Shown: piece by piece, positions 43,770 through 52,669 of the stretch | Position numbering within the stretch: position 1 is the stretch's first letter | How the letters are laid out: every line of letters begins with the position of its first letter | Origin: JANQPC01 sp039208375 | GTDB lineage: Bacteria > Pseudomonadota > Alphaproteobacteria > Rhodobacterales > Rhodobacteraceae | Assembly (NCBI GenBank): GCA_039208375.1 | Contig: JBCCRC010000007.1 | Span: forward strand, 1 to 64,000 | Direction of reading: 5' to 3' | DNA length: 64,000 nucleotides | Made by a program: the position numbers and the translations under genes | The notes under the pieces: generated by a model | What the model was told of the DNA's origin: nothing | Seen by the model: only the letters and a program-made list of their open reading frames with translations | Database searches by the model: none

Positions 43770-44728
43770 GCTGCAAGGCCCTTGCTGCCGATCGCGAGGA
43801 ACTTCTCGCGCCGGTCTTTCACCAGCGCCTCTGGGCTTTTTTCGGATAGTTCGGCAAGCATGCCCGAGATCGCTTCGCCCACGCGCGCGATGGCAATACC
43901 GCGATCCCGTTGAGCACCGCCCATAGGCTCTGGCACGATGCGATCGATCACGCCCAGATCCAAAAGATCCTGCGCCGTAAGCCTTAGTGCTTCGGCGGCT
44001 TCGCGCATCTTTTCAGCATCCTTCCACAAGATCGACGCACAGCCTTCGGGCGAGATCACCGAATAGATCGAATGCTCCAGCATCGCGACGCGATTTGCCG
44101 TGGCAAAGGCCACAGCTCCGCCAGAGCCACCCTCGCCGATGATCACGCTCACAAGCGGTACCTTTAACTGAAGGCACTTCTCTGTTGATCGCGCAATCGC
44201 CTCGGATTGCCCAAGCTCTTCTGCCCCCTTCCCGGGGTAAGCGCCTGGCGTATCGACGAGCGTAATCACGGGAAGGCCGAACCGCCCCGCAAGATCCATC
44301 AACCGGATTGCCTTGCGGTAGCCCTCTGGCCGCGCCATGCCGAAGTTATGCTCGATCCGCGTTTTGGTGTCTGTGCCCTTTTCGTGGCCGATCACCATCA
44401 CGGGGCTGTCGTCCAGCCGCGCGAGCCCGCCCAACACAGAATGATCATCGGCAAAGTTACGATCGCCGGCAAGCGGCGTGTACTCGGTAAAGAGGGCCTC
44501 AATGTAGTCCTTGCAATGGGGACGGTCGGGGTGCCGTGCCACCTGGCATTTGCGCCACGGCGTGAGATCGGCATAGAGATCGCGCAAAAGCGTCGTGGCT
44601 TTGGCATCGAGGGCTGCGGCCTCTTTTTCGACATCCATTTCTTCGTTAGCGCGGGCCATCGCGCGCAGTTCTTCCGCCTTGCCTTCGATTTCGGCAAGGG
44701 GCTTCTCGAATTCGAGATAATTTGTCAT
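43766..44728 (-). CDS. accA: Acetyl-CoA carboxylase carboxyltransferase subunit alpha AccA
   Basis: This 320-residue subunit moves the carboxyl group from biotin to acetyl-CoA in fatty acid synthesis. The family N-terminus (YLEFEKPLAEIEGKAEELRA) and the crotonase-like core (LVDTPGAYPGKGAEELGQSEA near residue 150, IIGEGGSGGAVAFATANRV near residue 190) are clear. The ATG at 44728 matches family length. It overlaps the plsC end by 4 nt, convergent. Confidence 0.97.
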   Translation of the reverse strand: MTNYLEFEKPLAEIEGKAEELRAMARANEEMDVEKEAAALDAKATTLLRDLYADLTPWRKCQVARHPDRPHCKDYIEALFTEYTPLAGDRNFADDHSVLGGLARLDDSPVMVIGHEKGTDTKTRIEHNFGMARPEGYRKAIRLMDLAGRFGLPVITLVDTPGAYPGKGAEELGQSEAIARSTEKCLQLKVPLVSVIIGEGGSGGAVAFATANRVAMLEHSIYSVISPEGCASILWKDAEKMREAAEALRLTAQDLLDLGVIDRIVPEPMGGAQRDRGIAIARVGEAISGMLAELSEKSPEALVKDRREKFLAIGSKGLAA

Positions 44729-44832
44729 CGGCGTTCCCCGTCGTCGCGCCCTATATGCGTGTGCCCGGGCGGCGTTGCAACTCTCGGCAGCGGGGGTGGA
44801 CAATGGGCGCCCAGCTTCGCACAACTCACGCC

Positions 44833-45975
44833 ATGGTGGGTGACAGACGCGACATGCGACGCACGCTCGCGCGGCTTTGGTGGGCTGGCGTTGGCGCTGT
44901 GCGGGGCGATCGATGCACAGCCGCGGCACTGCGTGACCAACGCATTGCACGGCCAGACGGTGTGATCGCGGTGGGTAAAGCCGCCGCTGCCATGGCCGAA
45001 GCCGCCGCAGAGGCCTTTGGCACAGTCACGCGCAGCCTGATCGTCACCAAGCACGGCCACACCGCTGGCCATGTCGTGCCAGGATCATCAACCGTGATCG
45101 AAGCCGGGCATCCCGTGCCCGATGCCAACAGCCTTGAGGCAGGCGCTGCGCTGGCCCGCTTCGTTGGCGAAATGGATGCAGGCAGCCACCTGTTGGTGCT
45201 CGTCTCCGGCGGCGCCTCGGCGCTTGCGGAGCTGCCTGTCGACGGCGGCCTCGAGGCGCTGGCCACAGAGAACGCGCGCATGCTGGCGGCGGGGTGGGAC
45301 ATTCACCGCATGAACGCCCACCGCATCACGCTGTCTCAGATCAAGGGCGGAAAGCTTCTGTCGCGCTTCAGAGGCGCCAAGATTAGCGTTCTGGCGATGT
45401 CTGACGTGGAAGGGGATGAGATCGGTGTTATCGGCTCGGGCATTGGGAGCGTTCCGAAGGACGCGCGGTTTACACATGAGACCCATATCATCGCATCAAA
45501 CGCCATTGCCCGCGCCGCCGTCGCAGCCGCCGCAACAGAAGAGGGCCTTTCCGTGATCGAATCTGACGAATGCCTTTATTGCGACGTGCGGGATGCCGCC
45601 GCGGAAGTTGCACGGCGCGTGTTGGCCAAACCGGCGGGGCTTGCCATCTTTGGCGGTGAGCCAACAGTGCTTCTTCCCGCCAATCCCGGCCGCGGCGGGC
45701 GCAATCAGGCTTTAGCACTAGAACTCGCGCGCGCCATTTCAGGCCGCGATGACATCGTGGGCCTTGTTGCCGGAACCGACGGAAGCGATGGGCCCACGGG
45801 CGATGCAGGTGGCTTTGCCGACGGCACGCTGTGGGGTGACGGGGCGGATGAGGCGCTTACGGGCGCCGATGCGGGAAGCTACCTGGCCGGCCACGGCGCG
45901 CTTTTCACCACGGGGCCCACCGGCACGAACGTGATGGATCTTGCGCTGGTCGCCATCGGCAGCGGGCGCCCATGA
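44833..45975 (+). CDS. Glycerate 2-kinase (MOFRL/GckA type)
   Basis: This protein of about 380 residues belongs to the glycerate kinase family formerly called hydroxypyruvate reductase/TtuD. It carries AVGKAAAAMAEAA near the N-terminus, LLVLVSGGASALAELP near residue 120, and the C-terminal MOFRL signature GGRNQALALELA near residue 290, then GTDGSDGPTGDAGGFAD. It makes 2-phosphoglycerate from glycerate, feeding central metabolism or the serine cycle. ATGs at 44833 and 44851 are both possible. The stop overlaps pxpA by 4 nt. Confidence 0.9.
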   Translation: MVGDRRDMRRTLARLWWAGVGAVRGDRCTAAALRDQRIARPDGVIAVGKAAAAMAEAAAEAFGTVTRSLIVTKHGHTAGHVVPGSSTVIEAGHPVPDANSLEAGAALARFVGEMDAGSHLLVLVSGGASALAELPVDGGLEALATENARMLAAGWDIHRMNAHRITLSQIKGGKLLSRFRGAKISVLAMSDVEGDEIGVIGSGIGSVPKDARFTHETHIIASNAIARAAVAAAATEEGLSVIESDECLYCDVRDAAAEVARRVLAKPAGLAIFGGEPTVLLPANPGRGGRNQALALELARAISGRDDIVGLVAGTDGSDGPTGDAGGFADGTLWGDGADEALTGADAGSYLAGHGALFTTGPTGTNVMDLALVAIGSGRP

Positions 45976-46742
45976 GCCAACGCGTGGATCTAAACGCCGA
46001 TTTGGGCGAAAGCTTTGGCGCCTGGGTTATGGGCAACGACGGTGATCTGCTCGATGTCATCACCTCGGCGAATATCGCCTGCGGTTTTCATGCGGGCGAT
46101 CCCGATGTGATGTTCACCACGATGCGGCGGGCGGTCGAAACCGAAACCGGCATCGGCGCGCATCCGGGCTTTGCCGATCTTCAGGGGTTTGGTCGCCGGC
46201 GCATGAAGCTGCCGCGGAACACTGTGCAGAACCTCGTGCGCTACCAACTTGGTGCAGCCGAGGCGATGGCACGGGCCGCGGGCGGTACCGTCCGCCACCT
46301 GAAGCTTCACGGGGCCCTTGCAAACATGGCGTCGGAAGATGTCGAGCTGGCGCACGCGTGCTATGAGGCCGCGCTAGAGGTCGATCCCGAGATCATAATA
46401 ATGGTGCTGGCCGCAACCGCTATGGAAGAGGCAGTGCGTGCCCTTGGGTGCCGCTGGGCCGGCGAGATCTTTGCCGACCGTGCCTATAACGATGATGCAA
46501 CCCTCGTCGATCGCGCTTTGCCGGGCGCAGTCATCCACGATCCCGAACGCGCGGCGCCCCGGATCGTGGATATGGTGCGAAAGGGTGCAATCGTTGCGGA
46601 AAGCGGCAAGGAGATCCCGGCACGGATCGATACGATATGCCTGCATGGGGACACGGCTGAGGCGGTTGCGATCGCCCGTGCGGTGCGGTCTGGGCTTGCC
46701 GATGCTGGCATTGAGCTTGCGGCGTTTTCAGGCGCTCGCTAA
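45972..46742 (+). CDS. pxpA: 5-oxoprolinase subunit PxpA (LamB/YcsF family)
   Basis: This 256-residue protein has the LamB/YcsF signature: VDLNADLGESFGAW at the N-terminus, SANIACGFHAGDPDVM near residue 33, GAHPGFADLQGFGRR near residue 62 and KLHGALANMA near residue 113. PxpA acts with PxpB and PxpC in ATP-driven cleavage of 5-oxoproline to glutamate. The partner genes are not adjacent here, so they must lie elsewhere or be missing. It overlaps the glycerate kinase stop and, convergently, the CheW gene by 15 nt. Confidence 0.93.
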   Translation: MSQRVDLNADLGESFGAWVMGNDGDLLDVITSANIACGFHAGDPDVMFTTMRRAVETETGIGAHPGFADLQGFGRRRMKLPRNTVQNLVRYQLGAAEAMARAAGGTVRHLKLHGALANMASEDVELAHACYEAALEVDPEIIIMVLAATAMEEAVRALGCRWAGEIFADRAYNDDATLVDRALPGAVIHDPERAAPRIVDMVRKGAIVAESGKEIPARIDTICLHGDTAEAVAIARAVRSGLADAGIELAAFSGAR

Positions 46743-48152
46743 CCGCGGGGTGTCATCGGCAGTCATTCCGCCACCACTCAACTCCGCCGCCAGAACCAGA
46801 AGATCGAGCTGGCGGCAGATCAGGCGGGATTGGCCGGATGTGAGGGCGATGTGGTCTTCCTGGGCGTCGTCCGCCGTCCAAGAAAGCGACATCAGGCCCT
46901 TCACATCGTCCACAAGAAAGCCAACCTGCCCGGCACCTTCCCCGACAATCAGCGCGAAGCGGCCACTGCACCGCCGGGTGCCAGCGGAAGACAGCGGGAT
47001 CGAGCGCCCGTCATGGACGAAGAGGCCCAACACCCGCGGATCCGCGTTTGTCTGGGTGATCAAGTTTTCCGGCGCATCTATGATACTGCAAACGTCTTTG
47101 GCCGGAATCCCGTAGGTATCGCCAGCCTCGACAACAACGTATCGCTCTGCAAGCTCCCCAGCCTGAGACGACGCATCCGTTGTCTGCGGCGCACCCGCAC
47201 GCCCGCGTTCAACCGCATCGTCTTCAAGGGGGAACGATAATTCGGCAAGGGCCGAAAACTCAGGCTGGCGCAACAGCGCTTCAACATCAACAACATGCGT
47301 CTGCCGCCCACCGTCGGCGATAATAACGTCCGGCAAAACACCCAAGGCGCCCACGACGCGCGCCGCCGCTGTCACGTCGCTGCGTCGGACATTTGAGATC
47401 CGATTTATGGTATCGACGGCAAAGCCGATACGTGCGTCATCGCTACATCTCAAAACCACCACTTCTGCGTCCGGGGCGGCTTTCGGCGTGCCAAGACCCA
47501 AGACTTGGCACGCCCCAACAACCGGGAGCTTCCAACCGTGCTGCACGACGTTTCCAAGAAACGGGCCTGCGGCCAGATCAGTACTGTCCAGTCGTTGGCG
47601 GGGAATTGTGCTGATGATGCGTGTGGCTTCGATACCGAATTCCGCGCCACCCGCGCTGAACGTGAGCAGCGTCAGCTGATCGCGATTGGCCTCTACTGGT
47701 TCGCGCTTGGCCGCAACAATCGTGTTGGGAAGCCGCATTTCAGTGAAGAAGGCGCTGGCCTCAAGAATTGAAACAACTGCGCTGTTGTCGAAGAAACCTC
47801 TTTGAAACAAATCCGTAGAGCCGCTCGCCCCAACCGGTTGCAGCCGGTCGGCGGGAACGGAAGAGATCCCGTGAATACCTTCAATCGCAATGCCAGCGAT
47901 CCGCTGCCCGTCTCGAACGATGGCGGCAAGCGCGGGCGGCGCGTCGGAGCCAGACAGGCCTGCGGCTACGGCCACGTCCACAAGCGGCACAATATTGCCC
48001 CGCAGATCAAGCGCACCCTTCAGCCCGGGGGCAGTGACGAGCATGGGCGAAAGCGCGCCAACGGTGCAGACCTCTTGCAACGCGCTGAGCGGGATGCCGA
48101 TCAGGGCCTCGCGAAGCAGGAAGATCCCATAGGTCTGCTGGGCCACCGTCAT
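46728..48152 (-). CDS. Triple CheW-domain chemotaxis coupling protein
   Basis: This 474-residue soluble protein appears to contain three CheW-like beta-barrel modules: about 5-145 (FLLREALIGIPLSALQEV, GALDLRGNIVPLVDVAVA), about 160-315 (LLTFSAGGAEFGIEATRI, FLGNVVQHGWKLPVVGACQV) and about 340-470 (YVVVEAGDTYGIPAKDVCSI, LGLFVHDGRSIPLSS). A typical CheW has one. It probably bridges receptor and CheA kinase as an array scaffold. The ATG at 48152 overlaps the receptor stop (ATGA), so the pair is translationally coupled. The acidic linker before module 3 is Ala/Glu-rich. Confidence 0.85.
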   Translation of the reverse strand: MTVAQQTYGIFLLREALIGIPLSALQEVCTVGALSPMLVTAPGLKGALDLRGNIVPLVDVAVAAGLSGSDAPPALAAIVRDGQRIAGIAIEGIHGISSVPADRLQPVGASGSTDLFQRGFFDNSAVVSILEASAFFTEMRLPNTIVAAKREPVEANRDQLTLLTFSAGGAEFGIEATRIISTIPRQRLDSTDLAAGPFLGNVVQHGWKLPVVGACQVLGLGTPKAAPDAEVVVLRCSDDARIGFAVDTINRISNVRRSDVTAAARVVGALGVLPDVIIADGGRQTHVVDVEALLRQPEFSALAELSFPLEDDAVERGRAGAPQTTDASSQAGELAERYVVVEAGDTYGIPAKDVCSIIDAPENLITQTNADPRVLGLFVHDGRSIPLSSAGTRRCSGRFALIVGEGAGQVGFLVDDVKGLMSLSWTADDAQEDHIALTSGQSRLICRQLDLLVLAAELSGGGMTADDTPRLASA

Positions 48153-50941
48153 GCCTGCGCGCCGGCCTTCGCCTTCTGGCCGATATCCGTTGCAAGCTCC
48201 GCAATCGTATTGCGGAAGCGATCGAGCTGATCCATCTGCGTGTCGATATCGCCGACTACCGACTGGATCTCCCCCAAACACTCGTCGAGTGATACGAAGT
48301 GCGATTTGCTGCCACCGGCATTGTTTTCGCCCTTCTCCACCTCGCCCGCAGCCGTTTCGACAAGCCGCACGATATCGCGCGCTGCACCAGCAGAGCTTTC
48401 CGCAAGCTTGCGCACTTCATCGGCCACGATGGAGAAGCCCACGCCGTGTTCACCGGCCCGCGCGGCCTCGATGGCCGCATTGAACGCCAGCAGGTTCGTC
48501 TGGCCCGCGATGTCGCCGATTACCTCGACAACCTCGGTGATCCGCTTTGAGGCGCCCCGCGCACTTTCCAGCGCGGTCAGCCCTTCGGTGAGAAGATCCA
48601 TTCCTTCGGCTGCCGTTTTCTGAGATTGATGAACGCGATCGAGCATCGCCTTGGTGGCCGTCGACACTTTCGCGAGGTGGAGCTGGATGGCGTTCAATTC
48701 ATCCCCGATCCGCTCCGAATGTGCCTCACCCAAACTGCGCAGTTCGGCAAGAACGCTCACATCCACTGCCAAAAACAGCACAGAAGCAATGTCGCCATCC
48801 TCCCCGACCAACGGGCAGTAGACGGAGCGCAGGTATAGATCGCGGTCATATCGGGCAACGTGGTGGAACGTGCCGCTCTGCAACTCGCCATTTGCCAAGG
48901 TGATCCAGAAATCGCGATACTCACCGGATTTCACCACGTCGGGAGCGCAGAATACGGAATGGTGCTGACCCAAAAGCTCCCGCCGCGAAAAGCCCAAAAC
49001 CCGCATGAATTCGGTATTGAGGTCTGTAATCGTGCCATCGAGATCGAACTTGGCAACGATGAATGCCGAATCCGTTGCCTTGGATTTCGCCGCAAGGGTG
49101 TGCCGTTCTGCTGTTGTTTCTGTAACGTCGGTGCCGACAAAAAACACGCGCTCAAAGTTTCCATCGCCATTTGACCGTGGCTCGTACGTGCCATGCAGCC
49201 AACGCGTTGCGCCGGTGGACGAGACCAGCTGAAACTCTCCCGAAACCGCATCCCCCCCTTGCAGCCGTTTCCACAAGGCCCGTTCTGCCGTCTCAGCCTC
49301 ATCTCCTGCCGGAAGAAACTCACGATGCATCTTGCGCTGGATGGCCGAGGTGTTGTGCCCAAGAGCATCCAGAAACACGGCGTTGGCCGTGGTGAGAAGG
49401 CCCGTGTGATCGAATTCGGCGATCCCGTGGGATCTGCCAATCAAACCGAGCTGTGCCTCGTGCTCGGCGGCTGCCTCTTGCCGCGCCGTCAAATCCACGG
49501 CGGTCACGATAATCCGTTCAACACGACCCCGGCGATCGGTGACCGGCGTGTAGGTCAGGTGCAGCATAAGCCTTTGGCCATTAGGCGAAATCCTGGGGAA
49601 AACGCTCGATACAACCTCTGCCGCCACAAGCTTGTCCCAGAACGAGGCATGGGCGGCGCTTGTTCCAAAGCCGGGTTCACACAGGCTGGCATGGCTGCGG
49701 CCCAACGCCTCTTCGGGGATCACCCCGAACACTTCGCACATGGGCTTGTTGATCTCGATGAGGTCGCCCTTGAGATTGAACTGCATCATAGCCGTGCCGC
49801 GATCGAGCGCCTTGAACGTACCGGACAGCAGATCTGATGCGTCACGCGCGTCCGACACATCGCGGGAGAGTACGACAATGCCAGCGTCGCCCTCTTCGCT
49901 ACGTGGCAGAAGGATAAGCTCGATCCACCGTTTGGTGGCATCGGGGCGCAAGTGACGCAGCTGAACTTGCGCCGGTGAACCGACTGCAGCAGAGTTCAGC
50001 CCGGCTTCCAGGATAGCCTCCTGCCCCGTGTCAGATTCAAGGAAATCCGCCATTCGGGCGCCGGTCACCTCGCCGACCGGGTAGCCCAAGAGAGCGCCCA
50101 AACCTTCCGTGGCTTGACTGAATTTGCCGTCTGAATTGAATTCCCCCACCCCAAAAAACCCGTCAAGCGCACGGGTTGTCAGCCGAAGCCTTCCCGCTTC
50201 GCTGGCAAGATCGTTGACGTCCATCATTACCTGATAAACTTGGATCACCTGCCCAGCGCTATCGCGCCGGGGAATGAAAGTGGATTGCAGCCAAGCTTCG
50301 CCATCTGTGCCGGTGCGGTGCCGATGGTGGCCCTCGATAATCCGGCCAGCGCGGAGCTTTTCCCAGAATTCTACATATTCGGGTGAGTTCGCGGCATCGC
50401 TTGGCCATAGGCGATCATGGTGCTGCCCCACCATGTCTTCCCCGAAAAGCTCAAGGGCCATCTGCGCGCGATCGTTTATTTCTTCGATGACACCGTCTGC
50501 GTTGTAGACGATAAGGCCTATCGAAGGCTCCAAAACACTCCAAGGTAAGCCAGAGGCTGTTGCTGCCTCTTCGGCACTTGGAAGTGCGATGCCGATCAAA
50601 TCTACATGCGCGCCGTCAGGTGTTTGTGCTGCTCGCATAGCAAGCTGACCGGAAGCGCCGCCTGCATTGGTTACTTTACCTGTGAATGCTGCAGGCGCAC
50701 CGGTGGCCACGTCGGCCCAGATCGTCTCGCTCCCGCCCGCATCAGGCGCAATGATGGCCACGAATCCAATACCGGTGAAGGTGTCGGAAAAGAGGTCAAG
50801 CGCAAGTCGCCCCGGCTCATTCGCCTCAACCAACTCTCCCGTGCCGGCGTCAAAACGAAAACGTACGTCACTTTCGAACAGGGCCTCTGCGAGCCCTGCC
50901 TGCCTTGCGCTTTCCGCACCGCTCTGTTCTTCGCTCGACAT
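48149..50941 (-). CDS. Soluble methyl-accepting chemotaxis protein with about six PAS domains
   Basis: This 930-residue receptor has no membrane helix or signal peptide, so it is cytoplasmic. Six PAS-like units fill residues about 20-745. Units 2, 4 and 6 share the pattern of an ion/His-rich turn, FW-x2-L and a final sheet (for example SPEYVEFWEKLRAGRIIEGH and SGEYRDFWITLANGELQSG), as in aerotaxis-type PAS domains. The signalling domain (about 755-925) carries the conserved hairpin TNLLAFNAAIEAARAGEHG and EVRKLAESSA. Ligand or cofactor is unknown; FAD, haem or a small aromatic is possible. It is the first gene of an operon with the triple CheW gene. Confidence 0.92.
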   Translation of the reverse strand: MSSEEQSGAESARQAGLAEALFESDVRFRFDAGTGELVEANEPGRLALDLFSDTFTGIGFVAIIAPDAGGSETIWADVATGAPAAFTGKVTNAGGASGQLAMRAAQTPDGAHVDLIGIALPSAEEAATASGLPWSVLEPSIGLIVYNADGVIEEINDRAQMALELFGEDMVGQHHDRLWPSDAANSPEYVEFWEKLRAGRIIEGHHRHRTGTDGEAWLQSTFIPRRDSAGQVIQVYQVMMDVNDLASEAGRLRLTTRALDGFFGVGEFNSDGKFSQATEGLGALLGYPVGEVTGARMADFLESDTGQEAILEAGLNSAAVGSPAQVQLRHLRPDATKRWIELILLPRSEEGDAGIVVLSRDVSDARDASDLLSGTFKALDRGTAMMQFNLKGDLIEINKPMCEVFGVIPEEALGRSHASLCEPGFGTSAAHASFWDKLVAAEVVSSVFPRISPNGQRLMLHLTYTPVTDRRGRVERIIVTAVDLTARQEAAAEHEAQLGLIGRSHGIAEFDHTGLLTTANAVFLDALGHNTSAIQRKMHREFLPAGDEAETAERALWKRLQGGDAVSGEFQLVSSTGATRWLHGTYEPRSNGDGNFERVFFVGTDVTETTAERHTLAAKSKATDSAFIVAKFDLDGTITDLNTEFMRVLGFSRRELLGQHHSVFCAPDVVKSGEYRDFWITLANGELQSGTFHHVARYDRDLYLRSVYCPLVGEDGDIASVLFLAVDVSVLAELRSLGEAHSERIGDELNAIQLHLAKVSTATKAMLDRVHQSQKTAAEGMDLLTEGLTALESARGASKRITEVVEVIGDIAGQTNLLAFNAAIEAARAGEHGVGFSIVADEVRKLAESSAGAARDIVRLVETAAGEVEKGENNAGGSKSHFVSLDECLGEIQSVVGDIDTQMDQLDRFRNTIAELATDIGQKAKAGAQA

Positions 50942-51019
50942 CGCTATCCCACTCCGCGCCTTTCGGGCGGAATAGACCGGATCGGTTAAGCAAGCGTTCG
51001 CTACGGCGTATGATGGCTA

Positions 51020-51036
51020 TTAGGCAGCTGTTAGGC
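51020..51036. promoter_or_regulatory. Direct repeat TTAGGC-N5-TTAGGC in the receptor/ammonia-lyase divergent region
   Basis: Two TTAGGC copies 11 bp apart (one helical turn) lie 44-60 nt before the ammonia-lyase start, within the 138-nt region shared with the divergent chemoreceptor gene. This spacing suits tandem binding of an activator; it could also be chance. Confidence 0.3.
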
Positions 51037-51079
51037 TTCCTGCGCTAGCCGGCATGCGACCACACCGTCGGAGCGCGCG

Positions 51080-52669
51080 ATGAGCCTTTCAGAAACTGCG
51101 CCGGTCGCGCTGGACCGCAGGCTGGACCTTCAAACGGCAGAAGCCATTGTCGACGGTGCGCGCGGGATCGTCATCTCCGATGCGGCGGCGCGGCGTCTCT
51201 CTGCAGCGAGCGCACGCTGCGAAACGGCGATGTCCGAGGCCAGGCATATCTATGGCATCACCACCGGTTTCGGCCCTTTGGCGAACCGCTTGGTTCCGGC
51301 CGATCGGATAGGTGAGCTACAGCAAAATCTTGTCTACCACCTCGCTACAGGTGTTGGGCCGCCCTTCTCGTGGCGGGCAGCGCGCGCAATTGTGCTCGCG
51401 CGCCTCATGTCACTTCTACAAGGCGTCTCGGCGGCCACGCCAGACAGCACCGGGATGCTGGCCGCACTCCTCAATTCCGATCTCGCCCCCGAAATTGCAG
51501 AGCGGGGGACGGTTGGCGCTTCGGGAGATCTTACACCGCTTGCGCACCTTGTTTTATGCCTTCAGGGCCGCGGTACTTTTCTCACCTCGCGCGGTGGGCA
51601 GGTCGATGCGTCGGCGGCGCTGAGCCAGCTTGGCCGCACGCCGCTTACCCTTGCCGGGCGCGATGGGCTCGCGCTTGTAAACGGCACATCAGCAATGACT
51701 GGCGTTGCGATCTTAAACGCGTGCGCCGCCAAACGCGCACTGGATTGGGCAATCGCCATCTCAGCCCTGATGGGCGAGGCGCTTGGGGCGCAGGGCGAGG
51801 CCTGGAACCAAGCTTTTGCGGACGTGCGGCCCCATCCCGGCCAGGCGCGCGTCACCTCTACGCTCAACGAATGGGTGCGCGGGAGTAACTGGATCAACGG
51901 CGAACCTATCGCAAACCGTCGCCTGAGGGATTTAGACCGGATCGCTAATGAGAGGGCTGCGGGGCAGGATGCCTATAGTCTTCGCTGCGTTCCACAGATT
52001 CTTGGCGGTGTGGCGGACGCGCTAGAATGGCACGCAACCACGGTGGAAGGCGAGCTGGCATCGGCGACGGACAACCCCATTTTTCCCGAAACGGGGCCCG
52101 TTGCCCTTCACGGCGGAAACTTCATGGGCGTACCGATTGCCTTGGCAAGCGATGCGCTTGGAAATGCCGTTACGGTTCTTGCCGGTTTGGCGGAACGGCA
52201 GGTGGCCCGGATCACAGACGAAGCACTGAACGGCGGGGTGCCCGGGTTTTTGACCGGGGCTGCCCCCGGCCTGCACTCTGGGTTCATGGGCGCCCAGGTA
52301 ACGGCCACGGCGCTGTTGGCCGAGCTTCGCGCAATCGGGCCCGTTTCGGGGCAATCGATTTCCACGAATGCCGCCAACCAGGACGTTGTCTCGATGGGAA
52401 CGATCGCGGCGCGCTTCGCTCGCGACAAGCTCATGCTCACCTTTCGGATCCTCGGGATCGCCGCCCTTGCCGCGGTTCAGGCGGGGGAACGCGTGGCGGA
52501 TCAACGCCAAGGGCGCCGCGCGCGGAAGACCGGCGCACTGGCCCATGCCGTGCGCCAAATAGCACCGCCTCTTGGGCAAGACAGGCCGCTAGCGCCTGAG
52601 ATCGAAGCGGTTGCCAGACAGATGGAGCGATATGGGCCGGACGCATTGATCGCAGCACAGCGGGTTTAA
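51080..52669 (+). CDS. Aromatic amino acid ammonia-lyase, probable tyrosine ammonia-lyase
   Basis: This 529-residue enzyme of the HAL/PAL/TAL family has the self-made MIO electrophile from Ala147-Ser148-Gly149 (GTVGASGDLTPLAH), YGITTGFG near residue 58, SATDNPIFP and NAANQDVVSMG. The selectivity position reads Tyr86-His87-Leu88 (NLVYHLATGVG). The His-Leu pair at this place marks tyrosine ammonia-lyases such as that of Rhodobacter sphaeroides, where it selects tyrosine, whereas histidine lyases have Ser-His. The product would be p-coumarate, the precursor of the photoactive yellow protein chromophore. No hut genes surround it, which also argues against histidine degradation. It lies upstream of the gas vesicle locus in opposite orientation. 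Confidence 0.85.
   Translation: MSLSETAPVALDRRLDLQTAEAIVDGARGIVISDAAARRLSAASARCETAMSEARHIYGITTGFGPLANRLVPADRIGELQQNLVYHLATGVGPPFSWRAARAIVLARLMSLLQGVSAATPDSTGMLAALLNSDLAPEIAERGTVGASGDLTPLAHLVLCLQGRGTFLTSRGGQVDASAALSQLGRTPLTLAGRDGLALVNGTSAMTGVAILNACAAKRALDWAIAISALMGEALGAQGEAWNQAFADVRPHPGQARVTSTLNEWVRGSNWINGEPIANRRLRDLDRIANERAAGQDAYSLRCVPQILGGVADALEWHATTVEGELASATDNPIFPETGPVALHGGNFMGVPIALASDALGNAVTVLAGLAERQVARITDEALNGGVPGFLTGAAPGLHSGFMGAQVTATALLAELRAIGPVSGQSISTNAANQDVVSMGTIAARFARDKLMLTFRILGIAALAAVQAGERVADQRQGRRARKTGALAHAVRQIAPPLGQDRPLAPEIEAVARQMERYGPDALIAAQRV

Noticed and set aside
51080..52669. Simple annotation as histidine ammonia-lyase HutH
   Set aside because: The selectivity pair is His-Leu as in tyrosine lyases, and there are no hutU/hutI/hutG neighbours.
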